Notes: generated by a model not told the origin, from the sequence alone. A stretch of DNA of 64,000 nt from Lasiosphaeria ovina (GCA_033439765.1 JAULSN010000003.1:4774001-4838000); one strand, 5' to 3'; positions 22,333 to 35,200 are shown, numbered from the stretch's first letter. Numbers and translations: made by a program.

Positions 22333-24533
22333 CATCTCCCACCTGTCATAATACGGTGTGGCGGATGATGCATGACTATGACTTTGCGGTTTCCTTTCTA
22401 TTTTTCCTTTCCTTGTTTCACGTTTGGATTGTACATATTTAACCCAACCCTCTACCCGACCACGTTTCCTTCTTGGCGATACGGTGGCGATCGAGCTTCT
22501 CGAGTCCTTCGTTTCTGTCACTCGGCGACGTCGCGCCTCACGTCCTACAATCCTCGGCGGGCTACCTGATGGCTTTTCTTCTCTGCACGAGCCACAGGCA
22601 TGCAATCTCACGGCATTGTCGGTTGTATCATACCCCTAATTTTTCTGACCGTTCGCCCTATTTGCACTTCGGATTCTTCGATACAACCGACCCACCTCCC
22701 GGATTTTTACGGCATAAAGGAGGTTTCGAAGTCTGGCGGCGGGTTACTGTGCTCGCTTTGATCACGCCGGGCCACGAATTTCCAGCTAAATACTAACATG
22801 ATGATTTGCCAACCGTCTCGCTCAGTGGCATACGACACCCAAATTCCACTTGCTTCGGGTCGGCATCAACTCCTTACCTTATCTACTTGCACCCTTACGA
22901 CAACCGGAGGCTCAGGGTTTAAAAGCATGGAACGACATAACACGGTCAGGGTCTTCCCGGACTTTAAAGGGGGAATCGGTCTGGTCTTGGGCGAGACCAC
23001 ATAAACGGCGTTTTTCTTTTGGGGCGTTTCCGTACCCACAGGCCAAGGGGTCTGGCGTATGGACAGGAAAGAGGAACGCTGATATTGCGGGCGTTTCTTC
23101 TTTCCTTTTTTCTTTTGCTTCTTTTATCTCTTCCGTTTCGGGAAGGGAAAACTTGTCACGACAAGTGATGAGCAGTACGACTCGGCGTGTCGGCTCTTGC
23201 CCGGCTGGATGCCCTGTGCTACCACTGTCCAATTTTGTGGACGGAGTATGATACCGATCATGCTTCAAAGTAGTTCTGGATGGCAGTTATCGTGGGCTGA
23301 CTGCGTTGGTGCCATCGTGGGATGTCATGTGGTGGATGAACGATTCCGAGGTGGAGGGTTTTGAGTTGGAGTTGGCTTGTTGCACGGATTGCCAGGAGAC
23401 TCGGCGGTCATGCGACCAGAGCAGCTCAGTTCACGACCTTGGTCTTGATATCCTCCCTGGCTTGAGGCAACGACCCTCTGCCGGTTATGGATGACGAAAT
23501 GATGTTGGGCGGTAGCTGCCGTGCCGGCCGTTCATGCCTTTGTCCGGCTGACGGTGTCTGGGCGGCGCAACTCGCGAGCATTTTGGAGCCTAGCACACAT
23601 GTGTGCTTTGAGGCAGAACCGGCAAGCAAAAAAAAAAAAAAAATCATGACCCCCAAACTTGGACCAAATCTTTGGCTCGTCACTTCTCGCAGCCCTCCGG
23701 ACTGGGTCGATGACCCGGAGGCGACCGAGCAAAGTTGTCCCTTGTGGGCGGGAGGTTCGATGACAAAGCACATACAGAAAAACAAAAACTTTTTTTTCGG
23801 GGAGAATCATCAGATAGATTTGGTGGTCTTCTAACCGTGGGAGGTTTAGGTCCTCTGTTCTCGGCAAGGTTCTTGCCATTCTTGCCATTCTTGCCATGGC
23901 TGGGCATCTGCCTGGCTAGTGGCTACCGAGATTGTGGGACCTGCGTGGACCGTACCGTGGTAGGCTGAAAGTCTTCTGGACATAATTAGGACAATGATAT
24001 TGCCTGTTCTCCTTCGACTTTGGACCTCGCTCATTGTGGCTGGTGGCTTTCGGTGCCTCTGACCCCTTGTTTTGTGTTTAGGGGCTCTGTTTCTGAGATG
24101 ATGTGTTCGTAATTGCGGTGCTGTGCTTTCCGGCGGCGATATGTTTGTGGATTGTTTTGGTTTGGTGAAAATAGTGGTCAATGTAGACTACCCCTTTCTT
24201 GCCGCGTGGAGACGTTGGAGGCTGAGGGGGCGGAAACGCTCACTGGTGTTGTGGTCTGTTTTCTTTTCCCTTTTCATTTTTAAGATTGAGGTATTCTCCT
24301 TATCTTTTCGCGTAAGAAAGCTTTTCTCGTTGCATTTCTGGCCACTCTCTTGACCACGACGCCAGTGACATCTTGGACTAATGGTTTGCCCAAAGTTAGA
24401 ATTGATCAAGAGAGTAATCTCCTAACGTGGTGACAGGTTTCTTACCAAAAGGTCTCCACCGAGAGACAACCCAGGATATATTTTTTCCAGCGAGCCTTCT
24501 TCCACCGCAAGTGCCGCCATGTTGGTGGCGTGT
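22333..24533. other. 3' flank of dhh1, no gene seen
   Basis: The first part is pyrimidine-rich and probably the 3' untranslated region. Short ORFs at 22.8-23.5 kb have no motifs. A poly-A run lies at about 23630 and three CTTGCCATT copies near 23.87 kb. No RNA gene was recognised. Confidence 0.4.
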
Positions 24534-24752
24534 TTATTGCATCTCTTCCATCCATGGTTTGGCAATCAACTTGCCTGTGGCGCTGTGGCCCTGCTGATAA
24601 CACTCGGCGACCAACTTTTTATGCACACGGATGCTGTCGAATATGGCCTTGCAATGGTCGGGCCACAGCTCGCTGTCCGTGGCGCTCAGCGGCTCATCGA
24701 TGTCCAGGCTGTGGATATACGCCAGATTCAATAGATTGCCGTCTGTAGCCAT
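24534..24752 (-). CDS. Small hypothetical protein, 72 residues
   Basis: A minus-strand ORF from ATG 24752 (context CACCATGGC, a good fungal start) to TAA at 24534. The product is acidic to neutral and hydrophilic (MATDGNLLNLAYIHSLDIDE, then an alpha-helical DHCKAIFDSIRVHKKLVAEC segment). It has no signal peptide or membrane segment, and I do not recognise it. Immediately upstream lies the tandem array at 24792-25167, whose units carry splice-like borders on this strand, so the ATG may sit in the last exon of a spliced transcript. In-frame sequence continues upstream of the ATG to an AG acceptor-like site near 24800. Expression evidence would be needed to be sure. Confidence 0.45.
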   Translation of the reverse strand: MATDGNLLNLAYIHSLDIDEPLSATDSELWPDHCKAIFDSIRVHKKLVAECYQQGHSATGKLIAKPWMEEMQ

Positions 24753-24791
24753 GGTGGAATGATGAAAGGTAGAATGGGGCTGACGAAAGGT

Positions 24792-25167
24792 AGAATTGGG
24801 CTGATGGATTACTTCGGTCGGTGTTGTCAGACTGATGTGGTTCAGAGTAAAGTTTCGAAATTAGAAATACTCACAGTCGGGGTATGTATTGCTCGGGGCC
24901 TCAGGGAGTAGGAGGCGGAATCGGGCTGATGGATTGCTTTGGTCGGTGTTGTCTGACTTAAGTTGTTTAGAGTAAAGGTTTTGATTAGAAATACTCACAG
25001 GTGGCGGATGTATTGCTTGAGACGTGAGCTAGCAGGAGGAAGAATCGTGCTGATGGACTGGTTTGGTGGTGTTGTGAGAATGAGGTTGTTCGGAGTAAAG
25101 TTTTTGAAATTAGAAAAGTTCTCACAGTTTGTAAGTAGTAATTATTTCTCGAGACGTCGGGGAGCAG
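24792..25167 (-). repeat. Three-copy tandem repeat, about 125 bases per unit, exon-intron-like
   Basis: Three consecutive diverged units start at about 24792, 24918 and 25042 (plus coordinates), each beginning GAATxGxGCTGATGGA and carrying a TTAGAAAxxxxTCACAG block. Read on the minus strand, the two left-hand units have CATCAG, then 51 bases, then GTGAGTATTTCTAA, i.e. an acceptor, an exon of constant length and a near-consensus donor. The third has GTGAGA. Spacers of about 73 bases between donor and next acceptor are of normal fungal intron size. Confidence 0.8.
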
Positions 25168-25633
25168 GAATCAGGTAGCCGGTTTGCATTAGTCATAAGT
25201 AAGGTAGGGGAAAGCTGCACGCAAGCCTTTTCAGCCGATCTTTTTCCTGCGAGCTTTTGACCTGGGCTGCCTAGGTAAGTCAATGCCAGCTGCCAGCGGC
25301 GTTCCAGGGTGGTGTCATGGTAACCCGCAGCCTGTCGGGCACGCCTGGAGTACAATCCAATCCCTGGATATTTGTTGGCGTGGTAGGTACTTTCCGAATG
25401 GCCTTGGTGTCTTGGGACTCGCCATAAAGGCTTTTCGCTGAGGGAGGCAATAGCTATTTGAATCCCTATTCTTGGAATACTAGGCTACGAAATACCTTTC
25501 CTGGCCGGTTCTTTTATTATTTTATCTTATTTTTTGGCATCTACTTTGGCTGACGAATATACCGTACTTGCTCGGCACCAGAATGCCCATCCCCAGACCA
25601 ACACAATCAGCATGAACATGAAGCTTACACGCC

Positions 25634-27030
25634 ATGGAAGTACAGGTCGACCGGCTAGTTACCAAGCGACGCAGAGTCGATACAGACTGCAGCAAGCCCC
25701 CGAAGCTGTCCGCGAGATGCAAAGCGATTGCCGCGCGAACGAGTGAGATCCGTGTCAAAGCGGGCACGGGTCTTCAGGCTGTGAGTCTCAACGAGCCCCA
25801 AGACCAGCTAGGCAGCTTGCCCTGCAGGTTTTGCAGCTTGCTGGCCTCGATCAAGCCGCGAAAGATTGATAGTGACGAGTACGGCATCTACGCTTTCTCA
25901 GCTAACGACGTCTACGAAAATGCTCGCACATCGGTGCTTCAGTGGTCAAAGGTCGAGGATTCGGTCCTCTTTGGCTTCATACAGTGGTCGGGACCACGCA
26001 CCACGCTCTCTGCCTTCATCAGAACCGCCCAAACACCCGACGCTACAGGTCTACGACATCGTCAAAGAAGAGGTGATAAATGCTCTAGACAACTGCCGAT
26101 GTGTTACCTTGTGCAACTTCTGGGGAAAGCTGCCTCTGGGGACCGAAGAGGAGTTCCCGTTGGTTATCAAAGATAGCATGACAGTAACGAAGTTACTAGG
26201 CCACGGTTATCTATCGTTCGACAAAAAGGGAAGTTCCAACCTTCTGGAGAAAGAAACTTCTACAGCTGAAGCCAAGCCAGTGAGTGCTGACACCGCCGCT
26301 GTTACGCACAATGCAGCTTAATTGAAGTATATCTCTGAGTCTGATTCTTCCTTTAAAGAAAAGAAGGTAAAGAAGGCCTATTTATCCTTTGAACAGAAGA
26401 CCGGTATTAGGCAACAATGTAGGCATCAAGGCCTCTATAGGGGCCGATCAGCGTTGCAACAGCCGCCGCTGCAGTGTATCGAACAGCACAATACCGAAAT
26501 CAACTCTGTACAAAACAACGCCCCGGACCCCGTCTAGGGCAACGCCACAATTGACGATCACTGCCACTGCGGGCCAAGACTCAAACTGTGGCCTGCCCGG
26601 GGTTTGTAGCCGGCCCAGATTGGCACAAGAACAGCTCTCCGTCGACGAGGCATGCTTCGTCCACACCCTCCCCCACGTAGCAGAAACACTCCTTACAAAC
26701 ACATGGGCGACGTAAAGCTGGACATTAAAGGAGGGGGTGCGCCCGAACCAGAGGCTCGTCTTCACGGATGAGCAAGGCGCCTTCCAGTACAATGACATGC
26801 TCTCTCTGCTCGAAGACGTTCTTTGGTTATGTGAGGCAGTTGGTGAGAGCACGAGTATGTATATTTGATTGGAACGCTTTAAATCATTTGACGTCAACAA
26901 ACCTTTAGCGAGAAGGTTGGAAGGAGAAGAAGGGCGATGTCCCCATGTGGTCGCAACACAAGACAACAACTTCATACAAGATATATTTGCTTGGGGCAAG
27001 ACTGAGCTAGATTGCAGCAGTGAAGAGTGA
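25634..27030 (+). pseudogene. Decayed HET-domain (heterokaryon incompatibility) gene
   Basis: Coding-like pieces appear in three frames. The first is in frame from 25634 (LPCRFCSLLASIKPRK.. and SVLQWSKVEDSVLFGFIQWS). The second is in frame from about 26040 (LQVYDIVKEEVINALD). The third is in frame from about 26640 (HVAETLLTNTWAT, stop, SWTLKEGVRPNQRLVFTDEQ, GAFQYNDM). The last piece matches the third conserved block of HET domains (RxWTxQEG..x..RLxFTDEQ), and the leading Cys-x2-Cys block is typical of the region before HET. Stops and frame changes break the gene, and the central HET blocks are not visible. HET proteins trigger cell death on non-self fusion; this copy should be inactive. Confidence 0.7.
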
Positions 27031-29932
27031 GGGCCCATGACTCCCAAGACATAAACAACCCTCTTCTTTTCCTTATCTGTGATCCCAAGTTCAGTCTCCC
27101 TTGGGTAGGCTAGTTTGACTTCCCCGATTCCAATAGATGAAACAAAATGTTACATCAAATCTTGGAAGTGGACAGCTTTTGGGAACAGTCCTGATTATGG
27201 AACACGTACTACCGGTGTAGTACTTTATACCACTTGTTCGGTGTATGAAATTTACTGCCGGCCACACATGTGAGTCCGCCCTCAACTCAGCTCTCGGTCG
27301 CTATTCTAGTCTTCTAGACCAGTCACCAAGCTGGATCTGAGAGATCCGCTGTCCAGCCCTTCACGTATATTTATGACCCTACCGCTCTCCGTTGTCTGCA
27401 ATCATCTGCGAAGATATCGCTCACTTGCCGTAGGATCCCAAGGTTCCTAGTCGAGAAACGTTATGGGCGTTGCGGCAACCTGGTCTTGATCGACTGCGAG
27501 AAATAGCTGGTAGTTTAGGTTGGGGATGGCCAGGCGAACGGAGATGGACAACAACGCGGTCCATTCCATGGACCGTGACAAGATCTAAAATCCTTTGATC
27601 AGCAGAGAAACCAACAACTGAAAAAAACAAAGTGAGGGGACTGGTCGTCGCCATGCTGACCTGGAACCGATGGCCGTCGTTTCTGCAGCGTTATTGGGTT
27701 GGCGACGGCCAGCAACGGCACCAGCACCTTACTTGAAGGGCTGCCCAAAGTTGGAAGCACGAAACTGTCCCTGACGGGAAGAAATGCGAGTGCACAGTGC
27801 AGAGCACCTCCCACTCATTCACACACGGACAGCTCCCAATCGAGAAAATGGGGGACTCTCCTTAGCGTAGGACCCACACTAAAATTCACAGTCGTGCACG
27901 GATCAACTTGGCTGTCTATAAAACAACCTTTTCCTCCTGCCCTCTTCCTCTTCCTTTTTCTTTTCTTCTTCATACTTACCCAAGTCAAGGGCAGGGAGAT
28001 CAAGATTCCCCTGCTCTGCAGTTGGCGGCCTGCATTGCACTCCGCGGCGCAACCAACTGCCAACTGTCCCTCGGGACCTTGTGACTGTAATTTTTGATAA
28101 CCCACCCTTTCATTCTTCTGAATCTTTTTCGCTGTGATCGCCGCTCAAGAGTGGTGCCATGGAGAAGAAGCCGTAGTCAGATAGCTTCGTAGATTAGAGT
28201 CGATTGCTGTGAATGGTGATCCGTGGTCTAGAAACAGTGAACTCGTGCAGCCTCGTATGCGCACTTGTAGCTGAACAGTGGTCCGGTGATTTCAAAGTCC
28301 ACGCTCCTGCCAACATGCTCTGCCGCTTTCTTTCGGTGCTGATCACCTTAACCCGTGTTCCTGCTCGCTGGGCTGATGCTGAATCTAGACGGCCAGCCTT
28401 TTTTGCCGCAAAGGGCCAGCCGATCGAGTGAAAAGAGCAGACAACCACAGCTCCGCCGCGAACATCAAGCAGACAGGCGTAAATACTCGACGATGATTCC
28501 ATCGATCTTTTCCTGGCCGGTACTGGAATACTTCTCACATGGGCAAGGGCGGCGAGCCCCGATAAGGCCACACCGAAAAAGGAAAGGACGCGTGGCTTTT
28601 AAGCTACCTGTAGTATGACCACAAGATAGTAATGAACGCGTTGACGGAGATTTGGATTCTACGTGGAGCATCGGAAGGGATTACTTGATTTTTGCTGCTG
28701 AAATTTCCCTGACATTCTGGGTCGTGTTCCGTTTCGTTTCCCCGTGCGACAGACAAGCGCAGCAGCCAGCCCCGCTCCCCAAATCAGAGGATGGCTCACC
28801 GGTCGGGGCGAGGACCTGCCTGACCAAGGATACATTGGCTCTGGGCGGTAAAGCACACCGGAACCTCTCGTTGTGATTTCAGCTCCATGCTTCTACGTTA
28901 TGGGCCATCTCCAGCATGTCTCGCTGCTGGCCCGGCAGGTTTCAGGAGGGGCTCTCAGTCTCTGGGACTTTGGACGTCATCGCTCTGCCAGTACCTAGCA
29001 AATCGCTGATTGAGCGGTGTGTAAAATTTCTGGACTCGGTGCCCCTCATAAAGATTGATAATGGGGGACGGCAAAATCAAGCAGCCCATCTTTGGAAAGT
29101 GCTCAAGCTGACCGACCAAATGCCCGCTACAGGAAATACTTGCGGCTATGGAATCAGAGAATGAGGACTCAGTGGGCTCCGCGGGTAATTGACGAGGTAA
29201 ATGTTTGCTTCTTCTTTGGTTTTACTTTAATTTCCATTCTCTCATATGAGGTCGAGGGCACCCAATCTTCAGACGGGGTAGATGAAGGCCCATGAAGCAT
29301 AGCGGGCCATTTCGCAAGGCGAGGCAGAAGAAAACTTCACTTCCATTCATGAAGAACAGATTCCAAAGTTTACGTATATTTTCACGGCCAGTGAGATCGG
29401 AGGGGCAGGAGAAACTTTCGTCTCGGTCTCGGCTGTCGAGTCTGGGTTATTTCTTCGAATTTGCGATGAGTGTTGATGAAAAATGTCTGGAAAAACGCGC
29501 GATAAGTGGGAGTTCATATTGGGGACACTTTCGTTAAGAAAGGCTGGCTGGAAGAGAAAAGAAAAGTCTAGGCTACTGTATAATGAGCGGTGTCCCTTCG
29601 TTTCCTCTGGCTAATTAATTAGTTAATTAGCACGACACCCCCTCTTGTCCTCGGACGACTTAATTATCCCCTCGCCAATACCAGCCTTATTCCTTCCTGT
29701 TTCAGCCCAACCACTGCTTCCCAAGGCAGACGTGGTCGCCATCCTCCAGCAATTCACAGCAGGCGACGAGCCGGCCACAAAGACTTGAGCACAGCAAGCA
29801 CGGCCAATGGCGCAAGACCGACGACAACCAGCGCAAAGCCCGCGGGACACAACGGAGCAACAGCGGCGCCCATCATTGCGGGCCAGGCCGCCAGACGAGC
29901 ACCGCGCGCTCCCGGCGCTCCTACTGCAGCTG
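27031..29932. other. Intergenic region, no supported gene
   Basis: Many short ORFs on both strands but none with motifs, signal peptides or splice partners that I can defend. A TATAAAA box at about 27917 followed by a CT-rich tract near 27.95 kb looks promoter-like, but no convincing ORF follows. ATTAATTAGTTAATTAGC at about 29615 is a short AT palindromic stretch. Confidence 0.35.
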
Positions 29933-31145
29933 CTAACGCCAGTTACCCTGGCGGCGGGTCGCTGCTTTCAGGGTGCGGTGGTGAAGGTAGAACGCCATCG
30001 CGGCGATGGCGACCAGCAAGAAGAATGCCGCTGCCGACGAAGACGTGGCGGGGGCAGGCGGGACGGCAGCCGCCTCGCCGAGGGAGGCAGGGAGCTGTGC
30101 TGGGAGCTTCGGCATCCAGGCTGCAGGGCAGACGCCGGTATCGTCGTGTCCGTGGTCGTGGTAAGCGGACGTGGTGGTGTCGGCGGCTTGAAGGGGAGGA
30201 GGAGCGGCGCCGCTGCTGCTAGCGCGATAGGACATGATGCCGCCTGCCAGGGCTAGCGCTGCGAGGATTGCGTATTCCACGACTGCTCCTGCGTGGGTTC
30301 TGGCATCCTGGTAGGGGTTGGCATCCTGGTCGGGCTCGACGACGAAACGAGGAGGACGAGGGACGGGAGGAGTACGAGGGAAACGAGGACGGCGAAGGGG
30401 ACGGGGAGTCCTTCCCAAGACAGTCATGGCGTTCACGCCTAGGGTGACGATGGGCCTGACAGCCTCCCTTGCCAAGTTTCGACAGTCTTCGACGGCGATT
30501 GCGTGCTCCTCGACCCTAGTTAGTTGGGTGTCAGGGTTAGCAACGGTAGGCAATTGCAAAGGAACCTTTGAGGAGATTGACAGGTACATGGCAGACGTGA
30601 TCAGATGTAGATATTGGACTGTTGGGGGGGGGGGAATCAAATGCCTTGCAAAGTTGGGTGGGACTTGAGACCAAAACATACCGGGCCTTGATGCTTTGGA
30701 CGAGCTCACTCAGCTCGTCTCGGACGTCCTCCCCGGCGCCGCGCTCCTCAGACCTCCTGGCCGCCTGTTTGGGGCCGAAGCCCTTTTTCTCGACGTCCGC
30801 GAAGTACATGAACACATGGCCGAAAGCGAGGGCGATGGCGTCGGACGCCATGTCCAAGGTTGCGACCTCCCTGGGTGCAGCAAGGCGGCGATTACTCGCA
30901 AATGACTCGCTAGCATAATCGAGCAGCCCGATGCTGATGTCGAGTTTTATGCTTAGCTCGTGTAGACCATCCGCTACGGCGCGGACTACGCCCGGCTCAT
31001 CCCAGTGGGCCTCCTCCTCGTTCACCATGATGAAGAGAGCCGCCAACATGTGGGCGATTTCGTGTACTCCTGCCGAGAAACCCACCGCAGCTGAGATGGC
31101 GTCTCTGTACTGCGACTGCATGGCGTCGAGTTCTCCCTGCTCCAT
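29933..31145 (-). CDS. Two-TM hypothetical membrane protein
   Basis: Exon 1 is 31145-30682 and exon 2 is 30515-29933. The 166-base intron runs GTATGT to CTAACTAG and joins ..QSIKAR to VEEHAIAVEDCRN in frame, giving 348 residues. The N-terminal half is alpha-helical and acidic (GVHEIAHMLAALF, IKLDISIGLLDYASES) without a signal peptide. It is followed by a Pro/Arg-rich linker (RTPRPLRRPRFPRTPPVP). There are two hydrophobic segments near residues 250-272 (AVVEYAILAALALAGGIM) and 315-335 (AAAFFLLVAIAAMAFYL), with a basic tail. I do not recognise the family. The architecture suggests a cytosolic helical domain anchored by a hairpin or two membrane passes. It lies downstream of the NLR on the same strand, with an AT-rich gap between. 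Confidence 0.75.
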
Positions 31146-32273
31146 GCTGACGTTTCTTGTGTGTGTATGGTGCACTGGTATGGGAAATGGACGTGTGGGT
31201 TTTTGTTTTGTTTGGTTTAGGTGTGCTGCTCCCGAAAGGTTTGCGGGCTTTTTTTTGGGGAAAAAGCCTAGAAACTGATCGGGGCGAGGAGTGGCGACTT
31301 TAATTACCTATTGAACAGATGAAGTGTGTCCGAAAAGTAGAAAAAGTCATCGAATACCGTATCGTACGCTAAACCACGTAATCCTTCCTCTTCCGACCGC
31401 TAATTACATCGTTAAGCACGCCATAATTCCTCTAGGTAACTGTATAATGTATTATTATTTATCTTACACCGTAGGAGCGTAAGCTCCGCCCTCTAAGGGC
31501 ATGCGGTCCCTCTGCTAAGCTCAAACCGCTCGCGCGGACTCTCTAGTTACAGTGTATGGCGCGCCCACGCTGCGCGGGCGCCTCGTGCACCGTTCTTCTT
31601 CTGTATAATGTATTAGTACTCAGGGTCTCCTGCCGCCCTAGCAGAGAGGGAATTACGAAAGCGTCGAGTAATTACCTAACACAGCGTTTGCGCCACTGTG
31701 CTATGATGAAATACCTAATATTTAAATCCAGTCTACCGGGAAGAGGGAGACGGAGCGAGAGACTGGGTAGGTGCCAAGCGAATTTGATCCCGGTATTATT
31801 CTAGTCATTATTATACATCTACTCGAATTGAAATTTATAGCGTTAGATGAGTAACCAGTGGTTTAATTGGGCCTTGGAGAAAGGGCCATATCCTTAGTAA
31901 TAATCAGTATTTCTACTTTGACTACCTGGACATCCACCTTCTAACGGCAGCTCGATAATCTTGTAAGGCCGCTTCTTAAACTCCCCGCTCCCGGATTCAT
32001 CATTCCCAAGGCATAGCGGTGAGCCCTTCTAGCTGTTAATATTAATCTCTTATGTCCTACGCGAGACCTCGCTAGCCTCAAGGCTGGCAGGAAGACGCGC
32101 GTTAGGTGGCTTGTGATAGCGGGGCATTAGGACTACTACCCTGAGATATACCTTCTAAAAGGATAGTTTGCGGTCTTGGTGTGAGACTGTGAGCTGAAAC
32201 CCCCCTTCCTACGGCGGCCGGTCGAGACGCCAAAAATGTGCGAGGCAGAATCAGAGACCCTGAGACCACATCA
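31146..32273. other. AT-rich spacer between NLR and membrane-protein gene
   Basis: From about 31.28 kb the sequence is AT-rich with stops in every frame. TGTATAATGTATTA occurs twice (31441 and 31612), separated by a GC-rich island. No gene is supported; it may be a degraded repeat. Confidence 0.4.
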
Positions 32274-35200
32274 TCACCCAGGGAGCCAAGAAACAACCCA
32301 CCCCAGCCAGCCAACCGCAGACGCCACCCTAGCCTTGTTCAACTCTTCTCTGGAGTTAACGGACCCAACGCTGCCAAGTGTGGTTCCTGTTCCGTCTCCC
32401 GAGAAGTTCACAGTCCTCTTGCGAGCACCACCTGTTCTGCGTTTCCACAATTCATTGCTGCTTGACAAAAGCACCTTCAGCTCGGCCGACTTGGACTCAA
32501 GTGTCTCAGGCAGCATATCAACCACAAGCATAGGCGAGAGCTTTAATGGACCGTGTATCAGCACCTGTCTGGGTTTGGCCACTTGGGTGGGATCAGCGCC
32601 GTGCCTAAGGAAGGTTTGGAGAATGTTGGCCCATGCCTCGGCGTCCCGCTCCCAGGTTCTTTGTGAGCTCGGCTTGTTGCTGGTTGTAGTAGTATCATGG
32701 GGAGTCCAGAAGTGCGATGCTGCCCCGGCCAACGCAGCCTCCCAGGGCGTGATGCCGCAATAAGCCAGGTTCGGGTTCGTCCCCGCGGAGAGGATTTCCT
32801 CGATGAAACAGGGATCGGGCGTGTTGGCGCCTAGCTCGGAGAGAGCGTGGTGAAGGATGTGCACGTTCACGTCCTGATCCACCACTTCGCCTGTCTGATC
32901 CTTGGCCGTGACGTAGTGTATTAGGCCCAAGTCTTTTACGAGGTCGAAGAATGTGCTAGACTCGCCACGCGTCTTGATGCCGGGTACCTCGACCCCGCAA
33001 GACCAATGTTGGAGATGGTTCTCATAGACCACGACCTCCAACCCCCCTTTGATCCGCTGTGTGCGACCGACCATGTCATCTTCTTCATCGCCATCCAAGT
33101 CCGCGTCCTTGAAGAAGCTCAACTCGTTGCTCAGGTTTGCATAGCTCTGCCGGTGCTGAGCGCTCGCGTTGCTTGCCCGCCAGTGATATGAAACTACGAC
33201 ATCGAGCTGATCGAGGAGCTTCGGAAATCCACAATTTAAATCTGCCTCGGCTGCGCGGGCGTACGCTAGAGCGTCGGCGACCGCAGTCATGTCCAGTGGG
33301 TTCACGCTCGAGTCAAATGCTTTCAGCTGCAGGACGCACGACCTGAGCATGCAGAGGTTGGGACTGAAGCCCGACCCCGCAGTGTGCCGTATGATGCTCT
33401 CCCACACGCGCGGCTTCGAGATCCAGTCGTAGACTGTCCGGTGGAGGAACACGACCTTGGCATCGGGTGCGATTCCCGAGTACTGCGGGTTGACCGATTC
33501 CAGCAAGCCAGCACAGATGCTCTTGAGACGGGCGTCCATGATTTCGCATCTCTCGAGGATGTGGTTGCGGGTGATGGGCCGAATCGGGGCGCTTTCGGCC
33601 AAGTCAAAGTCCTCGTCTTCGGCCCAGGACAGCCTCAAGAGAGTGATTCCGGCCGCCGACGTCCGCCGGACAGCTTGCACAATCTGAAAGATCTGTGACG
33701 CTTGCTCGTGGTAAGATTGGTCAGTGACGTTGGCGAGCATGTGTGCATAAAGGGCTTCCAGATCGCCGGGGAGATGGTCAACTCGTCTGCGGAGGTCCGA
33801 GATGCGGGTGTAGTCAGATATGCCCTTCGCTAAAGATTTGACAACCAGTTTCACCCAGAGGAAGACGCCTTGGGCTTTCTGAACAATGTCCTTCTCCAGT
33901 GCCCTCGCCTCCAATGAGTATCGGCCGGACAGCCTAGTCCTGCCGCCGCCGCCGAGGCGGTCATGCACGTAGCGGCTGATATCTGGCTCCGTGAGATCTT
34001 GGAGTCTTAGTCCTGGCAGCTGGTCGAACGCCGTGCAGAAGGCGAGGAGCGGCCGACTCGACACGCATAATTTGAGATTCGGAAGTCGGGCGAACCCGCG
34101 AAACAGGTCGATGAGATCGGTGTGGTCCCCGCTGTACTCGTCCAGCCCATCGATAAATAGACACAGCTTGACCTTGCGCTGGAGATGGAGGTTATGTATC
34201 AAGTCCCCAAACGCCCGCTCTAGCTGCGCGATGGTCCATAGTGTCGGCTCCGGGGGTAAAAGCGAGAAATCCTTTGGCAGCTTGTGAGTGACGATCGAAG
34301 TGGCTCGGAGTGACCATGCATCCCACGCGTCGGGCAAAACCGTGGGAAGCAGGTCTCGGTGTCGTCCCAGAACGTCGTGCAAGAGAGATCTCAGAAGCCC
34401 GAGCTGAGACTTTTGATATTCGTCTCCGCTGTTCCAGAAGAAAAACGCCGAAACTTCAAGCGGCATCCCGGCTGCCCATTGTTCCAGCTCCTCTGCCGTC
34501 CGGCTGTTCTCATAAATGTACTTCATCAGCGTTGACTTACCAGACCCAACCTTGCCGTTGATCCAATAAATCCCCGACCCGGTCCGCAGCCACTCGGTGA
34601 GACTACTCCATCGGTTTTCGGAGGTGCCGGAGTCGTCGAATATCCATCCAAACGTGCCTCGGTAGGGCAGTTCCACGCTTTGCTGGCGGTCCGTGGACGA
34701 GGCGAAGGAAAGGCTCTCCAAGATTCCGTTCTCGATCATCAGCAGACGGAGCTCCTCCTGGATTTGCCCGTCTTTGCAGCTCATCTCTGCGTCAGAACCC
34801 TCGACATCTTCCCCTTGTCGAGGTGCCTCGAAATGCCCAACACGGCCGAGGGTACCGTTGAAAAAGTTGTCGTCCTTCGTGATGTCTCTCGTCCGTCCAT
34901 GCTCTTGGAGTTCTTTGATCTGCATCAATCTCTCGGCTTGCTGCCGAAGCTGATGAGTCAGACTGTCTCGAGTTTGGAGAGACGCGTCCAGGATAAGACG
35001 TGTAGCTTGGGCAAGCTCGCGGGAAGCGTGTGACTGCTGAGCCGCAAGGTCGTTGAGCGAGCCACTGTTTGGAATTGAAAAGGTCAGAGAGAGAAGACGG
35101 AGAGTTGGGGCCACATGTGGGATGACTTGCCGGAACATAAGGAGCATGCGAAACTCGATTTCTCCCCGAAACTCTCGCAGGGTAGCCGCCAAGTCCTCTA

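Noticed and set aside
21763..22611. 282-codon minus ORF opposite dhh1
   Set aside because: Antisense of the helicase's repetitive C-terminal tail; no independent evidence.
26448..27047. 199-codon minus ORF
   Set aside because: Antisense to the HET-derived sequence, which carries the recognisable motif.
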